From contig NZ_JASGLW010000009.1 in NCBI RefSeq assembly GCF_030156785.1, forward strand, positions 1 through 54,358: DNA of 54,358 nt, read 5' to 3'. The notes under the pieces were generated by a model, which worked only from the letters and a program-made list of their open reading frames with translations, did no database searches and was not told the origin of the DNA. Source of the stretch: Methanohalophilus sp. (GTDB lineage Archaea > Halobacteriota > Methanosarcinia > Methanosarcinales > Methanosarcinaceae). Positions 34,470 through 43,969 of this stretch are shown piece after piece (position 1 is the stretch's first letter; each line of letters begins with the position of its first letter). A program made the translations under genes and the position numbers.

Positions 34470-35531
34470 ATGAGCACTTCTCAGAGAAAAATTGAACACA
34501 TGAAACTTTGTGCTGAAAAACCGGTGGAGGCAAGAAATAATAAACCAGGTTTTGATGATATTGTACTCGTACATCGTGCTATCCCAGAAATTGATATGGA
34601 TAAGATTGATCTTTCAACCAAATTCCTTAGCAAGGATTTGAGTGCTCCTTTTTTGATTGCATCAATAACAGGTGGACATCCTGCTACAACATCTGTGAAT
34701 GCAGCTCTTGCAAAAGCTGCAGGTGAGCTGGGAATAGGTATTGGTGTTGGAAGCCAGAGAGCTGCTATTGATGACTCTTCCCAGAGAGAATCATTTACAG
34801 TTGTCAGAGAAGAAGCGCCGGATGCTTTTGTTTACGGAAATGTGGGTGCTGCTCAGATTAAGGAATATGGAATTGAAATTGCCGAATCACTTGTTGATAT
34901 GCTGGATGCGGATGCTCTGGCGGTTCATCTGAATTTCCTACAGGAAGCAATCCAGCCAGAAGGCGATAGGGATGCGACAGGATGCCTTGAAGCAATCGAA
35001 AATGTCTGTTCACTGGATGTTCCAGTCATTGTAAAAGAAACAGGTGCTGGAATATCAAGGGAAGATGCCGTTCTTCTCAAAAAGGCAGGTGTATCAGCGA
35101 TTGATGTAGGAGGCGTAGGGGGCACAAGCTGGGCAGGTGTGGAGGTTTATCGTGCAAGACAACGCAATGATACAATGTTTGAGAGTCTGGGTGAGTTATT
35201 CTGGGATTTTGGGATCCCAACAGTATCAAGTCTCGTTGAATGTCGTGTAGGTCTTCCTCTGATTGCAACAGGTGGCGTACGTACAGGGCTTGACATAGCC
35301 AGATCCATAGCAATGGGTGCGGATGTTGCAAGTGCAGCCCTTCCGTTTGTTGCACCGGCTCTTAATGACGCAACAGCTGTAAAAGAGCGTCTTAAAAAAA
35401 TGTTTGAAGAACTTAAGGTTGCCATGTTCCTCTGTGGATGTGAAAACATTGATACACTAAAAACGAATTGTTCGGTTGTAGTCACGGGAAAAACACTGGA
35501 ATATCTAACACAACGTGGTTTCGATATATGA
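34470..35531 (+). CDS. fni: Isopentenyl-diphosphate delta-isomerase, type 2
   Basis: 353 residues. FMN-dependent TIM barrel that interconverts isopentenyl and dimethylallyl diphosphate. Motifs: ITGGHPATTSVN, GIGVGSQRAAI, HLNFLQEAIQPEGDRD, VKETGAGIS, GVGGTSWAGVE and ATGGVRTGLDIA. GGGGTTAGC precedes the ATG. Third gene of the mvk-ipk-fni run; 84-96 bases then separate it from RNase J. Confidence 0.97.
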   Translation: MSTSQRKIEHMKLCAEKPVEARNNKPGFDDIVLVHRAIPEIDMDKIDLSTKFLSKDLSAPFLIASITGGHPATTSVNAALAKAAGELGIGIGVGSQRAAIDDSSQRESFTVVREEAPDAFVYGNVGAAQIKEYGIEIAESLVDMLDADALAVHLNFLQEAIQPEGDRDATGCLEAIENVCSLDVPVIVKETGAGISREDAVLLKKAGVSAIDVGGVGGTSWAGVEVYRARQRNDTMFESLGELFWDFGIPTVSSLVECRVGLPLIATGGVRTGLDIARSIAMGADVASAALPFVAPALNDATAVKERLKKMFEELKVAMFLCGCENIDTLKTNCSVVVTGKTLEYLTQRGFDI

Positions 35532-35627
35532 AACACAATATCATATTCATGAATTTGGAAACAGCGGTAGAAAGATACTGCAGGGCTTTGGATTTTTGAA
35601 AAGAAAAATTGTTAATTGAGGTATTTA

Positions 35628-36971
35628 ATGACAGAAATAAGCATAATTGCAGTTGGCGGCTATAATGAAATGGGCCGTAACATGACTGCCATCAGAGTTG
35701 ATGACAGGATTATTATTCTTGATATGGGTTTGCGCCTTGACAGGGTGCAAATTCATGAGGATGTAGAAATAGATAAAATGCATTCCCTTGAACTGATTGA
35801 GATGGGAGCGATCCCAGATGATACTATTATGAAGGAGATTAATGGGAATGTCTGTGCAATAGTTTGTACACATGGGCATCTTGATCATATCGGGGCTATA
35901 TCCAAACTTGCACACAGATATACTGCGCCAATTATAGGTACTCCTTACACGGCAGCACTTATCCAGCACCAGATTGATTCAGAGAGGAAATTTGGTGTGA
36001 GAAACAAGATAATCCCCATTGAAGCAGGTGGAACCTACCAGATCAGTGATGATCTTTACATTGAATTGATACGAATGCAGCACAGTATTGTTGATTCTAT
36101 ATTTGTAGCAGTACACACTCCAAGAGGTGCTATTCTTTATGCATGTGACTTCAAACTGGATCGCACTCCTACAATTGGATTGCCACCAGATTTTGATAGG
36201 CTCAGGGAACTTGGCAAGGAAGGTGTCCTGGCTATGATTACTGAAAGTACCAATGCCACACGTGCCGGTAAAACTCCTTCTGAGAGGATAGCCCATGACA
36301 TGGTCAAGGATGTGTTGCTAGGTACCGAGGAATCGGATGTAGGAATGATTATTACAACCTTTGCATCCCATATTGCAAGAATTAATTCCATTGTACATTT
36401 TGCGAAAGAAATGGACAGGATTCCTATGCTTCTTGGTCGTTCTATGGATCGTTATCTCACTACTGCCAAAGAACTTGGCTACATTACCCTTCCGGATAAT
36501 GTTGAAATCTATGGTCATCGCAGGGATGTTGACCGCGCCCTGAAGAAAATAATGGAAAAAGGAAAGGATAAGTACCTCCCGATCGTCACCGGACATCAGG
36601 GAGAACCTGGAGCCATTCTTTCAAGGATAGCAAACGGAGAAACTCCTTATCAGGTTGAATCAGGGGATCGCATAATATTCTCTGCCAATGTTATTCCTAC
36701 TCCAATGACACAGGCAAACAGATATGCACTGGAAACGAAACTCAAGATGAAAGGTGCTCGCATTTATGACAATGTTCATGTTTCGGGACATGCATACAGA
36801 GAAGATCATTGGGAATTGCTCAGGCTGATCAATCCGGAGCATGTTATACCAGCCCATGGAACACTTAACATGCACAGTGCTTATCTTGAGATGGCGGAAG
36901 ATGCGGGTTATGAACTCGGTCATAATACTCATCTCCTGAGAAATGGTGAAGAATTATATATTGAAGAATAA
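35628..36971 (+). CDS. rnj: Archaeal RNase J (beta-CASP exoribonuclease)
   Basis: 447 residues from ATG 35628 (GAGGT eight bases upstream; the frame opens at TTG 35616). Metallo-beta-lactamase motif THGHLDHIG, downstream HTPRGAILYACDFKLD, beta-CASP motifs including TESTNATRAGKTPSE and TGHQGEPGA, and the C-terminal VSGHAYREDHWELL and IPAHGT. Degrades RNA 5' to 3'. Its place between isoprenoid genes is a conserved archaeal arrangement. Cytoplasmic. Confidence 0.94.
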   Translation: MTEISIIAVGGYNEMGRNMTAIRVDDRIIILDMGLRLDRVQIHEDVEIDKMHSLELIEMGAIPDDTIMKEINGNVCAIVCTHGHLDHIGAISKLAHRYTAPIIGTPYTAALIQHQIDSERKFGVRNKIIPIEAGGTYQISDDLYIELIRMQHSIVDSIFVAVHTPRGAILYACDFKLDRTPTIGLPPDFDRLRELGKEGVLAMITESTNATRAGKTPSERIAHDMVKDVLLGTEESDVGMIITTFASHIARINSIVHFAKEMDRIPMLLGRSMDRYLTTAKELGYITLPDNVEIYGHRRDVDRALKKIMEKGKDKYLPIVTGHQGEPGAILSRIANGETPYQVESGDRIIFSANVIPTPMTQANRYALETKLKMKGARIYDNVHVSGHAYREDHWELLRLINPEHVIPAHGTLNMHSAYLEMAEDAGYELGHNTHLLRNGEELYIEE

Positions 36972-36992
36972 TAGACTCTGAAAGGGACTAAC

Positions 36993-37958
36993 ATGGATTT
37001 ATTCGCTGAAATCGAAAAAAAAAGCAAACTTGTGGATGAAGGTATAGAAACTTATCTCCCTGTAACCCATCCAGAGGAACTCTATAAAGCTACCCGTTAC
37101 CTTCCGGATGCAGGAGGAAAACGTCTTAGACCCTCGGTTCTTATGTTTGCTGCAGAGGCTGTAGGAGGAGATTCCAAATCCGTCATTCCGGCTGCTGTTG
37201 CTGTAGAACTTGTTCATAATTTTACCTTGATTCATGATGATATCATGGACAGTGATGACATTCGCAGAGGAATGCCTGCGCTTCATGTGAAATGGGGAGA
37301 TGCTGGTGCCATTCTTGCCGGTGACACCCTGTACTCAAGGGCTTTTGAAATCCTTTCCGGGATGGATGTGGATAAAGAACGCCTTATCAAATGCATCCAG
37401 TTGTTATCCCGTACATGTACGGAAATTTGTGAAGGTCAATGGCTTGATATTGAGTTTGAAGACCGTGATGATGTAACTGAGGATGAATACCTTGAAATGA
37501 TCACGAAGAAAACCTCTGTGCTCTACGGAGCAGCTGCCAAAATGGGTGGATTGCTTGGAGGTGCTTCCGAAGAGGTTACAAGTGCGCTTTATGATTTTGG
37601 ATTACTTATAGGTGTAAGTTTCCAGATACATGATGATGTTCTTGATCTGATCACTCCAGAAGATGTTCTAGGTAAAGTACGGGGCAGTGATCTGATGGAA
37701 GGCAAAAAGACACTGATTGCCATTCATGCTCTTAATAATGGTGTAAAGCTTGATATTTTCGGGAAAGGAAACGCCACAAAGGAGCAAATCGATAAAGCAG
37801 TTTCAGTGCTGGAAGAATCCGGTTCTCTTCCTTATGCAAGGAATCTTGCAGAGTCTTATCTCAAAGAAGGTAAAGATCGACTTAATGTTCTCGAAGATTC
37901 TGAAGCAAAACAGGCTCTTCTTGAAATTACTGATTATATGCTAAGTAGGAAATACTGA
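36993..37958 (+). CDS. idsA: Geranylgeranyl/farnesyl diphosphate synthase
   Basis: 321 residues, trans-prenyltransferase. First Asp-rich motif DDIMDSDDIRRG, second HDDVLD, plus GGKRLRP near the N-terminus. It condenses isopentenyl units to C20 (and C15) chains for ether lipids. The stop is followed by CTCTATTTTTTTC, a likely U-rich terminator. Last gene of the translation/isoprenoid block, 21 bases after RNase J. Confidence 0.95.
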   Translation: MDLFAEIEKKSKLVDEGIETYLPVTHPEELYKATRYLPDAGGKRLRPSVLMFAAEAVGGDSKSVIPAAVAVELVHNFTLIHDDIMDSDDIRRGMPALHVKWGDAGAILAGDTLYSRAFEILSGMDVDKERLIKCIQLLSRTCTEICEGQWLDIEFEDRDDVTEDEYLEMITKKTSVLYGAAAKMGGLLGGASEEVTSALYDFGLLIGVSFQIHDDVLDLITPEDVLGKVRGSDLMEGKKTLIAIHALNNGVKLDIFGKGNATKEQIDKAVSVLEESGSLPYARNLAESYLKEGKDRLNVLEDSEAKQALLEITDYMLSRKY

Positions 37959-37965
37959 CTCCTTC

Positions 37966-37979
37966 TCTATTTTTTTCTG
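37966..37979 (+). terminator. U-rich terminator after idsA
   Basis: A run of seven T (CTATTTTTTTC) lies just past the idsA stop and before the TATA box of the next transcription unit. Confidence 0.4.
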
Positions 37980-37997
37980 TCAGCAACATGCCAAGTC

Positions 37998-38008
37998 TTT
38001 TATATATT
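37998..38008 (+). promoter_or_regulatory. TATA box of pilus/secretion operon
   Basis: TTTTATATATTC about 50 bases upstream of ATG 38055; a canonical archaeal TATA element. Confidence 0.5.
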
Positions 38009-38054
38009 CCCGCACATTTATATTTTAGACAAATTTTTGTTGAAAGGGTTTTTT

Positions 38055-39698
38055 ATGAATGATTTTGATGAAAAGATCCGTGACTATAATGCGAGATGTT
38101 ATCAGAAATCCGGATTTACTCACAAATTGACATTTTGGAAAGACTCTTTTGATTCCATACCGGTTTATGACCCTGAAAAAAATGGTCATATGGTAAGTTT
38201 CGATGTTCCAGAAGGATTTAGTCAGGTTGAATGGTATTGGGTCGACGAACCCTATGTCTATATCAATATCCTTGAAAAAAGCGGCTTGAAATACTACCAT
38301 GTAGTGGAACCCACCCTTTCAGCTTATGAAAAAGAAATCCTTGAGCGTACTTACAACGATCTAAAAGATATTCTCACATTAAATGATATACAAGAAGATT
38401 GTGATCGTGAGGTAATTCTTGTTATAAAGGCACTAAATCTCTTCAAAAGGTATCATGTGCCACTTGACGTACGTTCCAAATATAAGATATTGTATTTCCT
38501 GAGGCGCAATTTTCTGGGTTTTGGAAGAATCAATGCTTTAATGATGGATCCTTATATAGAGGATATCTCATGTGACGGGGTTGATATTCCAATTTATCTT
38601 TATCATATGAAGTATTTGAATATTAAAACTAATATATCCTTTAATGAAGAGAAACTAAACTCATTTGTTATTACTCTCTGCCAGCGTTCAGGAAAGCACA
38701 TTTCAATAAGCGAGCCTCTGGTTGATGCAACGCTTCCGGATGGTTCCAGGCTTCAGGCAACACTTGGTCGTGAAATCACTACGCGTGGAAGTTCCTTTAA
38801 TGTAAGGAAATTCCGTGGGGATCCTATTACTCCAATTGACTTGATTAAATTTGGAACATGCAGTCTTGAAATGATGGTTTATTTCTGGATGGCTATTGAA
38901 AATGGTTTTAGTGCTATATTTGCAGGAGGTACTGCATCCGGAAAAACCAGTATGCTTAATGCAGTCTCTCTTTTCATCCCGCCCCTTTCAAAGATTGTCT
39001 CAATTGAGGATACTCGGGAGATTATGCTTTACCATGATAACTGGATTGCAGGAGTCACACGATCCCCTATTTCAAAAACAGGTATGGGAGAGGTTTCAAT
39101 GTATGATCTCTTGAAATCCGCACTCCGACAGAGGCCAGAAACAATCATAGTTGGTGAAGTAAGGGGAAAGGAGGCATTAACTCTTTTCCAGGCACTTTCC
39201 ACAGGCCATACTACATATTCAACAATGCATGCAGGCGATGTCCAGACGGCGGTAAACAGACTGCAGAATGAGCCCATCAATGTTCCTCGTGTTATGCTCC
39301 AGTCACTTGATATTCTCTGTATCCAGAAGCAGGTTTTTGTTGGTGATAAACGGGTGAGAAGAACCGGTTCAATAGTTGAATTTTCAGGTATTGATCCAAA
39401 ATCAGGGGATTTGATAATAAATGAATTGTATCAGTGGGACCCTGCTAAGGATTTTTTTAATCGAAATGGTTATTCATACGTTTTGAAAAGAATTGTTCAG
39501 AAACGTGGATGGACCGAAGAAATGTTACAGAACGAAATCGAAAACCGCTTAAAAATACTTGAATATCTGCTAAAGAATAACATAAGGGGTTGCGTTCAGA
39601 TCTCTACCCTTGTGAAACAATATTCTACTTCTCCTGATGCTGTAATGGATTCTATTGAACACGAAACTTTGGAAGATCTCCTTGAAAGCAGTTTATGA
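38055..39698 (+). CDS. Type II/IV secretion ATPase (archaeal pilus, GspE/TadA-like)
   Basis: 547 residues from ATG 38055 (AAAGGG upstream; frame open to TTG 38037). N-terminal domain of about 200 residues, then the hexameric ATPase core: Walker A GGTASGKTSML, an Asp box SIEDTREIML, Walker B/His box RQRPETIIVGEVRG...TGHTTYSTMHAG. It powers assembly of type IV pilus-like fibres or secretion. It is followed 11 bases later by the membrane platform gene. No archaellum genes (flaCDEFGH) are present, so a pilus-like system is more likely than an archaellum. Confidence 0.92.
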   Translation: MNDFDEKIRDYNARCYQKSGFTHKLTFWKDSFDSIPVYDPEKNGHMVSFDVPEGFSQVEWYWVDEPYVYINILEKSGLKYYHVVEPTLSAYEKEILERTYNDLKDILTLNDIQEDCDREVILVIKALNLFKRYHVPLDVRSKYKILYFLRRNFLGFGRINALMMDPYIEDISCDGVDIPIYLYHMKYLNIKTNISFNEEKLNSFVITLCQRSGKHISISEPLVDATLPDGSRLQATLGREITTRGSSFNVRKFRGDPITPIDLIKFGTCSLEMMVYFWMAIENGFSAIFAGGTASGKTSMLNAVSLFIPPLSKIVSIEDTREIMLYHDNWIAGVTRSPISKTGMGEVSMYDLLKSALRQRPETIIVGEVRGKEALTLFQALSTGHTTYSTMHAGDVQTAVNRLQNEPINVPRVMLQSLDILCIQKQVFVGDKRVRRTGSIVEFSGIDPKSGDLIINELYQWDPAKDFFNRNGYSYVLKRIVQKRGWTEEMLQNEIENRLKILEYLLKNNIRGCVQISTLVKQYSTSPDAVMDSIEHETLEDLLESSL

Positions 39699-39709
39699 AA
39701 GGTGCATGA

Positions 39710-41635
39710 ATGAATTTTCTGAAGAACATTGCTTACAAGTTGTTTGGAACATACATACTAAACCACAGGCGTGGCTATGATTCCTTAGAAGTTCTCCTTA
39801 GGAGCGCCAGAATTCCTGTTCCGGTTGCAGAATATGTTGCAGTAGCTTATTTTCTGTCCATTGTTGTCGGTTTGATTTTATGTTTTTTTGGCTCGATAGT
39901 ATCGAATTTGATTGTATCCTGGAATCCAAATATTCCTGAGAACCTGCATTTCTGGATATCTATGGTTATTTCCATCATATTCCTTTTTGGTGGGATTAAG
40001 GCAACATATTTCTTGATTATACGATATCCTAGAATTGTATCAAGTACAAGAAGCGCCCATCTGGATATGTCCCTCAACCATTCCGTCTCTTATCTTTATG
40101 CTTTAAGTCGTGGAGGTGGGATGAATCTCATGGAAATGATACGCTCATTGAGCAAACAGCAGCATATATACGGTGTTTCAGCGGAGGAATTTGGTTACAT
40201 AATCCGTGATGTCGAGTATTTCGGGATGGATTTGATTAATGCCCTGAAAAATGCGAGCCTTGTTTCTCCTTCTGAGAAATTTAAGATTTTTATTGATGGA
40301 CTGATATCAATTATTTCAAGTGGTGGAGACCTTACTGCATATCTAAAAAATAAGTCTTACGAGTACAGGTCAATCGCTGCGCGTGAACAGAAGTTATTTT
40401 TAGAAACATTAGGCATCCTCGCAGAAGTTTATATTACCGTATTTGTTGTAGGGCCTGTATCCCTTATGACAATTCTTGTAGTATTGGGATTTCTGGGATC
40501 AAACTCAATATCCGTACTCTATATACTTGTTTATCTACTGATTCCAATTGGAACTGTTCTCTTCATAGTTTTTCTTTCCACAATTTCAGACGAATTAAAA
40601 TCTCCCAAGCTGTACGTTTTATCAGAGGTGCTTGATGAGTTTGATGATGTCACCGTTGCCCCTGCAAAATCAACAGATAAGAAAATACTGAAGAAAATAA
40701 GATTCCATCATCGTATTTCCAGAATCAAAAACAGGATTTTAAATCCCCTTGATTTGTTAAAAACCAATCCACATTATTCATTTTACATTACAATTCCTGT
40801 AGCCTTATTATATTTCCTGTATTCGGCATGGGGTTTTTGGGACATGCTTTTTCAGTTGGATTTCAGAACTTTCCAACCTGAGAACATGAATCTTGAAGTT
40901 GCTTCAATGATCGACGATCACATTATTTTTTCTTTTTTCATAATTGCAATTCCGTTTATTGTATTTTATGAGATGCACGCTCACTGGTTACGAAAGGTTG
41001 AAGATGAACTGCCCGATTTCCTCAAACGTCTGGCTAGTATCAATGAAGCAGGTATTTTGCTCATAGATGCAATTGTTCTGGTTTCAAAATCGAAAATAGG
41101 CGTTTTACATTCAGAAGTCAAAAGAATGGTGGAGTATATCTCATGGGGATCGAACCTTGTTGAAGTACTCAGGAAATTCGAATACAGAGTGCGCACAGAT
41201 CTTAACAGTAGGATAATTACTCTCATCATAAAAGCCAGTGAATCTACAAGTGATGTCATAAGTGTATTGAACATTGCCTCTTCGGAAGCAGATATGGATA
41301 ATCAGCTTAAGAAAGAGCGCGCTTCTGAGATGCTTGTTTATGTTTTCGTTGTTTACGTATCTTTTTTTGTATTCCTTTTCATTGTGTATGTGCTGGCAGC
41401 AATTTTTCTCCCTGCTTTACCTGCCGGTACGGAAGAAGTCGGATCAGGAATGCCTCTTAATTTTGGTTTCAATATGGAGGCTTTCAGTTTACTCTTTTTC
41501 CATGCAACCCTTATCCAAGGTTTCTGTTCGGGATTGGTTGCAGGAAAAATGGGTTCAGGCTCCATATCATCCGGCTTAAAGCATTCTGCATTTATGGTTT
41601 TGGTATCATATATTGTATTTACCCAGTTCCTCTAA
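39710..41635 (+). CDS. TadC/GspF-type membrane platform protein with two T2SF domains
   Basis: 641 residues with about nine transmembrane helices. Two type II secretion F domains in tandem: the first around 115-290 (SLNHSVSYLYALSRGGGMNLMEM), the second around 425-600 (LPDFLKRLASINEAGILLIDAI). This double arrangement is typical of archaeal pilus platform proteins of euryarchaea. AAAGGTGC precedes the ATG. It should bind the ATPase encoded upstream and the pilin-like subunit. The 3' end overlaps no other gene, and the pilin-like gene follows after 79 bases. Confidence 0.9.
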   Translation: MNFLKNIAYKLFGTYILNHRRGYDSLEVLLRSARIPVPVAEYVAVAYFLSIVVGLILCFFGSIVSNLIVSWNPNIPENLHFWISMVISIIFLFGGIKATYFLIIRYPRIVSSTRSAHLDMSLNHSVSYLYALSRGGGMNLMEMIRSLSKQQHIYGVSAEEFGYIIRDVEYFGMDLINALKNASLVSPSEKFKIFIDGLISIISSGGDLTAYLKNKSYEYRSIAAREQKLFLETLGILAEVYITVFVVGPVSLMTILVVLGFLGSNSISVLYILVYLLIPIGTVLFIVFLSTISDELKSPKLYVLSEVLDEFDDVTVAPAKSTDKKILKKIRFHHRISRIKNRILNPLDLLKTNPHYSFYITIPVALLYFLYSAWGFWDMLFQLDFRTFQPENMNLEVASMIDDHIIFSFFIIAIPFIVFYEMHAHWLRKVEDELPDFLKRLASINEAGILLIDAIVLVSKSKIGVLHSEVKRMVEYISWGSNLVEVLRKFEYRVRTDLNSRIITLIIKASESTSDVISVLNIASSEADMDNQLKKERASEMLVYVFVVYVSFFVFLFIVYVLAAIFLPALPAGTEEVGSGMPLNFGFNMEAFSLLFFHATLIQGFCSGLVAGKMGSGSISSGLKHSAFMVLVSYIVFTQFL

Positions 41636-41714
41636 GAATAATCAGTAACTTAAACAAATATCAAGATGGCACATAAAAGTAAATTTAACACAAACTTATC
41701 AAGGAATAAATAGC

Positions 41715-42596
41715 ATGTCAGGGCAATTTTTTCGAGTTTCAGATTCAGGTATTTCTACAGTTCTTTCTGCAGTCCTTTTGCTGGGGTTGTTTGTTTCAGT
41801 AGTGACTGTTTTCAATGTTCATTATGTTCCTGAATGGAAAGCGGATGCCGAAAGAGCTCATATGGATGAGGTTTATGATGATATGTCCCGGCTAAAAACA
41901 GGTGGGGATTTAATAGCTCTTTCCACATCAGTTGATCCGGATACAATTACTTCCCTGAGTGTTCCAATAACAATGGGTGGAGGTTATATTCCGATAGTTG
42001 GTGCAAGTAAGTCAAGTGGAAGTCTTTCCATAAACGATAATATTTGCAGCATGCAAATTGTTGCCAGCAATAGCACAAGTGGCAATACTTATAATTTCAA
42101 TATGGATAACAGAGGTTCTATCATCTATAGTTCAAACAATAACTATTATGTTGATCAGGTTTTAATTTATGAGAATGGTGCCTTGCTGCTTTCCCAGAAT
42201 AACCGTTCAATCATGAAACTCTCTCCCTCTATTTACATAAGACATCTCTGCGGGAACAACTACAGCGTAAATGTGAATTCGATATCGCTCAGAGGTGATA
42301 CCAGATCAGTTAGCAGCAGCGGTACTCAGGATGTAAGGCTTGATTCACAGAGTTCTGTCTGGCTATTCAGAAATAATGAAAGCCTGACGGATGTGACTAT
42401 TTCAGTTAATTCAAACTATCCATCTTCATGGGCTGAATATTTCAATACTTCCGCATTTTCGGCAGGTCTGACCTATTCAACAGATTTCACAGTGGTTGAA
42501 GGTGATGATTATGCGAGGATCAGTATTTCCCCTGCAGGTCATTTGGAACTTTATCTTAAGGAAAGTACGATTGAAATATCAACCGGTATTTTCTAA
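41715..42596 (+). CDS. Pilin-like / DUF7289-type envelope protein
   Basis: 293 residues. A short basic N-terminus (MSGQFFRVSDSG) is followed by a single hydrophobic helix (ISTVLSAVLLLGLFVSVVTVF), like an archaeal class III (pilin) signal, then an acidic heptad region and a long Ser/Asn-rich extracellular beta domain with many potential N-glycosylation sites. It is larger than a usual pilin and may be a minor pilin or tip protein. Association with the two preceding genes supports this. No prepilin peptidase gene is in the window. Confidence 0.65.
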   Translation: MSGQFFRVSDSGISTVLSAVLLLGLFVSVVTVFNVHYVPEWKADAERAHMDEVYDDMSRLKTGGDLIALSTSVDPDTITSLSVPITMGGGYIPIVGASKSSGSLSINDNICSMQIVASNSTSGNTYNFNMDNRGSIIYSSNNNYYVDQVLIYENGALLLSQNNRSIMKLSPSIYIRHLCGNNYSVNVNSISLRGDTRSVSSSGTQDVRLDSQSSVWLFRNNESLTDVTISVNSNYPSSWAEYFNTSAFSAGLTYSTDFTVVEGDDYARISISPAGHLELYLKESTIEISTGIF

Positions 42597-42664
42597 AATA
42601 TTGTTTTTTACATTTCAGGTATATTTTTAAGGTATCTATGATTTATTATTATGGGGACACTGAA

Positions 42665-43705
42665 ATGCTTAAAGAGGCAATGTTCTATGAGAAACTTGAT
42701 GATTTGAAAGTCCGCTGTAATCTTTGCAACCACAGATGTAAGATTGCAGAAGGGAAGACCGGTATTTGTAGGGTGCGACAGAACCGTGAAGGTGTGTTAT
42801 ACAGTTTGATATACAATACGGTTTCAAGTGAAGCGATAGACCCGATTGAGAAGAAACCGCTGTTTCATTTTTATCCAGGCACCCTTGCATATTCTCTTGG
42901 AACAATCGGATGTAACTTCAGATGCAAACATTGTCAGAACTGGAGCATTTCACAGGTGAGCCTTGATGAGGCAATGTCTGTGGAAATTACACCTGAGCAG
43001 GCGATTGAGAGGGCTATTGCAACCGGTTGCAGGAGCATTGCCTGGACGTATAACGAACCTACAATCTGGTATGAATATACATATGATTCTGCGAAACTTG
43101 CAAAAGAAGCCGGGTTGGCCACGGTTTACGTAACCAATGGTTATATTACTCCCGAAGCTCTGCGCCACATTGCTCCTTATCTTGATGCTTTCAGGGTGGA
43201 TATCAAGGCATTCACCGAAGAATTTTATCATGAAGTTGCAAGCGCCAAATTGCATCCGGTTCTTGATTCTGCTAAACTGGCGCGTGAATTAGGTATGCAT
43301 GTGGAAGTTGTTAACCTTGTAATTCCTACACTCAATGATTCACGAGGGGAACTCGAAATGTTGAGCAAATGGGTCTATGAAAAACTTGGGGAGAATACGC
43401 CTATTCATTTTACTCGCTTTCATCCATATTACAAGTTGCAAAACCTTCCTTCAACACCGGTGGAAACACTGGAGATGGCGCATGAGATTGCCACTGAAGT
43501 GGGCTTGAAATTTGTGTATATAGGAAACGTCTTCGGTCACATCTACGAGAATACGTTCTGTCCGAATTGTAAAAGTTTGCTCATCAAAAGGGGCGGTTTT
43601 GATGTGGAAGAAAATCACATTACATCTGACAAGAAGTGTGAATACTGCGGGGAACCTATTCCTATATTCGGGAACTCAGGATCTCCTTCTTCCCGGGTTC
43701 CTTAA
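42665..43705 (+). CDS. amrS: AmmeMemoRadiSam system radical SAM enzyme
   Basis: 346 residues from ATG 42665, with GGGGA eight bases upstream; ATG 42638 is an in-frame alternative. N-terminal cysteine region CNLCNHRC...GICRVR, radical SAM motif CNFRCKHCQNWSIS (C-x3-C-x2-C), glycine and NEPTIW segments, and a C-terminal zinc ribbon CPNC...CEYCG. It generates a 5'-deoxyadenosyl radical; its substrate is unknown. The family is defined by co-occurrence with MEMO (present here at 31944) and AMMECR1 (not in the window). Confidence 0.93.
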   Translation: MLKEAMFYEKLDDLKVRCNLCNHRCKIAEGKTGICRVRQNREGVLYSLIYNTVSSEAIDPIEKKPLFHFYPGTLAYSLGTIGCNFRCKHCQNWSISQVSLDEAMSVEITPEQAIERAIATGCRSIAWTYNEPTIWYEYTYDSAKLAKEAGLATVYVTNGYITPEALRHIAPYLDAFRVDIKAFTEEFYHEVASAKLHPVLDSAKLARELGMHVEVVNLVIPTLNDSRGELEMLSKWVYEKLGENTPIHFTRFHPYYKLQNLPSTPVETLEMAHEIATEVGLKFVYIGNVFGHIYENTFCPNCKSLLIKRGGFDVEENHITSDKKCEYCGEPIPIFGNSGSPSSRVP

Positions 43706-43799
43706 ATCTTTTAAATGGATGGCTGGAACCGCTTTCCAATCAAAAAGTTTAAGTTTGATTAGTACATTAAGGAAGTCCGCGACATGACTCGCACGCAAT

Positions 43800-43872
43800 G
43801 CCGCCATAACTCAGTTGGTAGAGTGTCTGGCTGTTAACCAGAATGTCACAGGTTCGAGCCCTGTTGGCGGCG
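43800..43872 (+). tRNA. tRNA-Asn (anticodon GTT)
   Basis: 73 bases. Acceptor GCCGCCA/TGGCGGC, discriminator G, anticodon stem TCTGG/CCAGA with loop CTGTTAA (anticodon GTT), and T loop GTTCGAG. CCA is not encoded. It lies 22 bases before the next tRNA, so the two form a unit. Upstream AAGTTTAAG near 43745 may be the TATA region. Confidence 0.95.
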
Positions 43873-43894
43873 CTCTTCCTTTTGATATCAGTGA

Positions 43895-43969
43895 GGGCCT
43901 ATAGCTTAGTCTGGTTAGAGCGCCCGGCTCATAACCGGGCGATCACCGGTTCAAATCCGGTTAGGCCCA
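43895..43969 (+). tRNA. tRNA-CAU, probably tRNA-Ile2
   Basis: 75 bases. Acceptor GGGCCTA/TAGGCCC, discriminator A, anticodon stem CCCGG/CCGGG with loop CTCATAA (anticodon CAT), T arm CCGGT-TCAAAT-CCGG. The acceptor and the GGGC...ATAGCTTAG body resemble archaeal tRNA-Ile rather than elongator tRNA-Met (usually GCCGGGG...), so the C34 is probably changed to agmatidine to read AUA. CCA not encoded. Confidence 0.75.
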
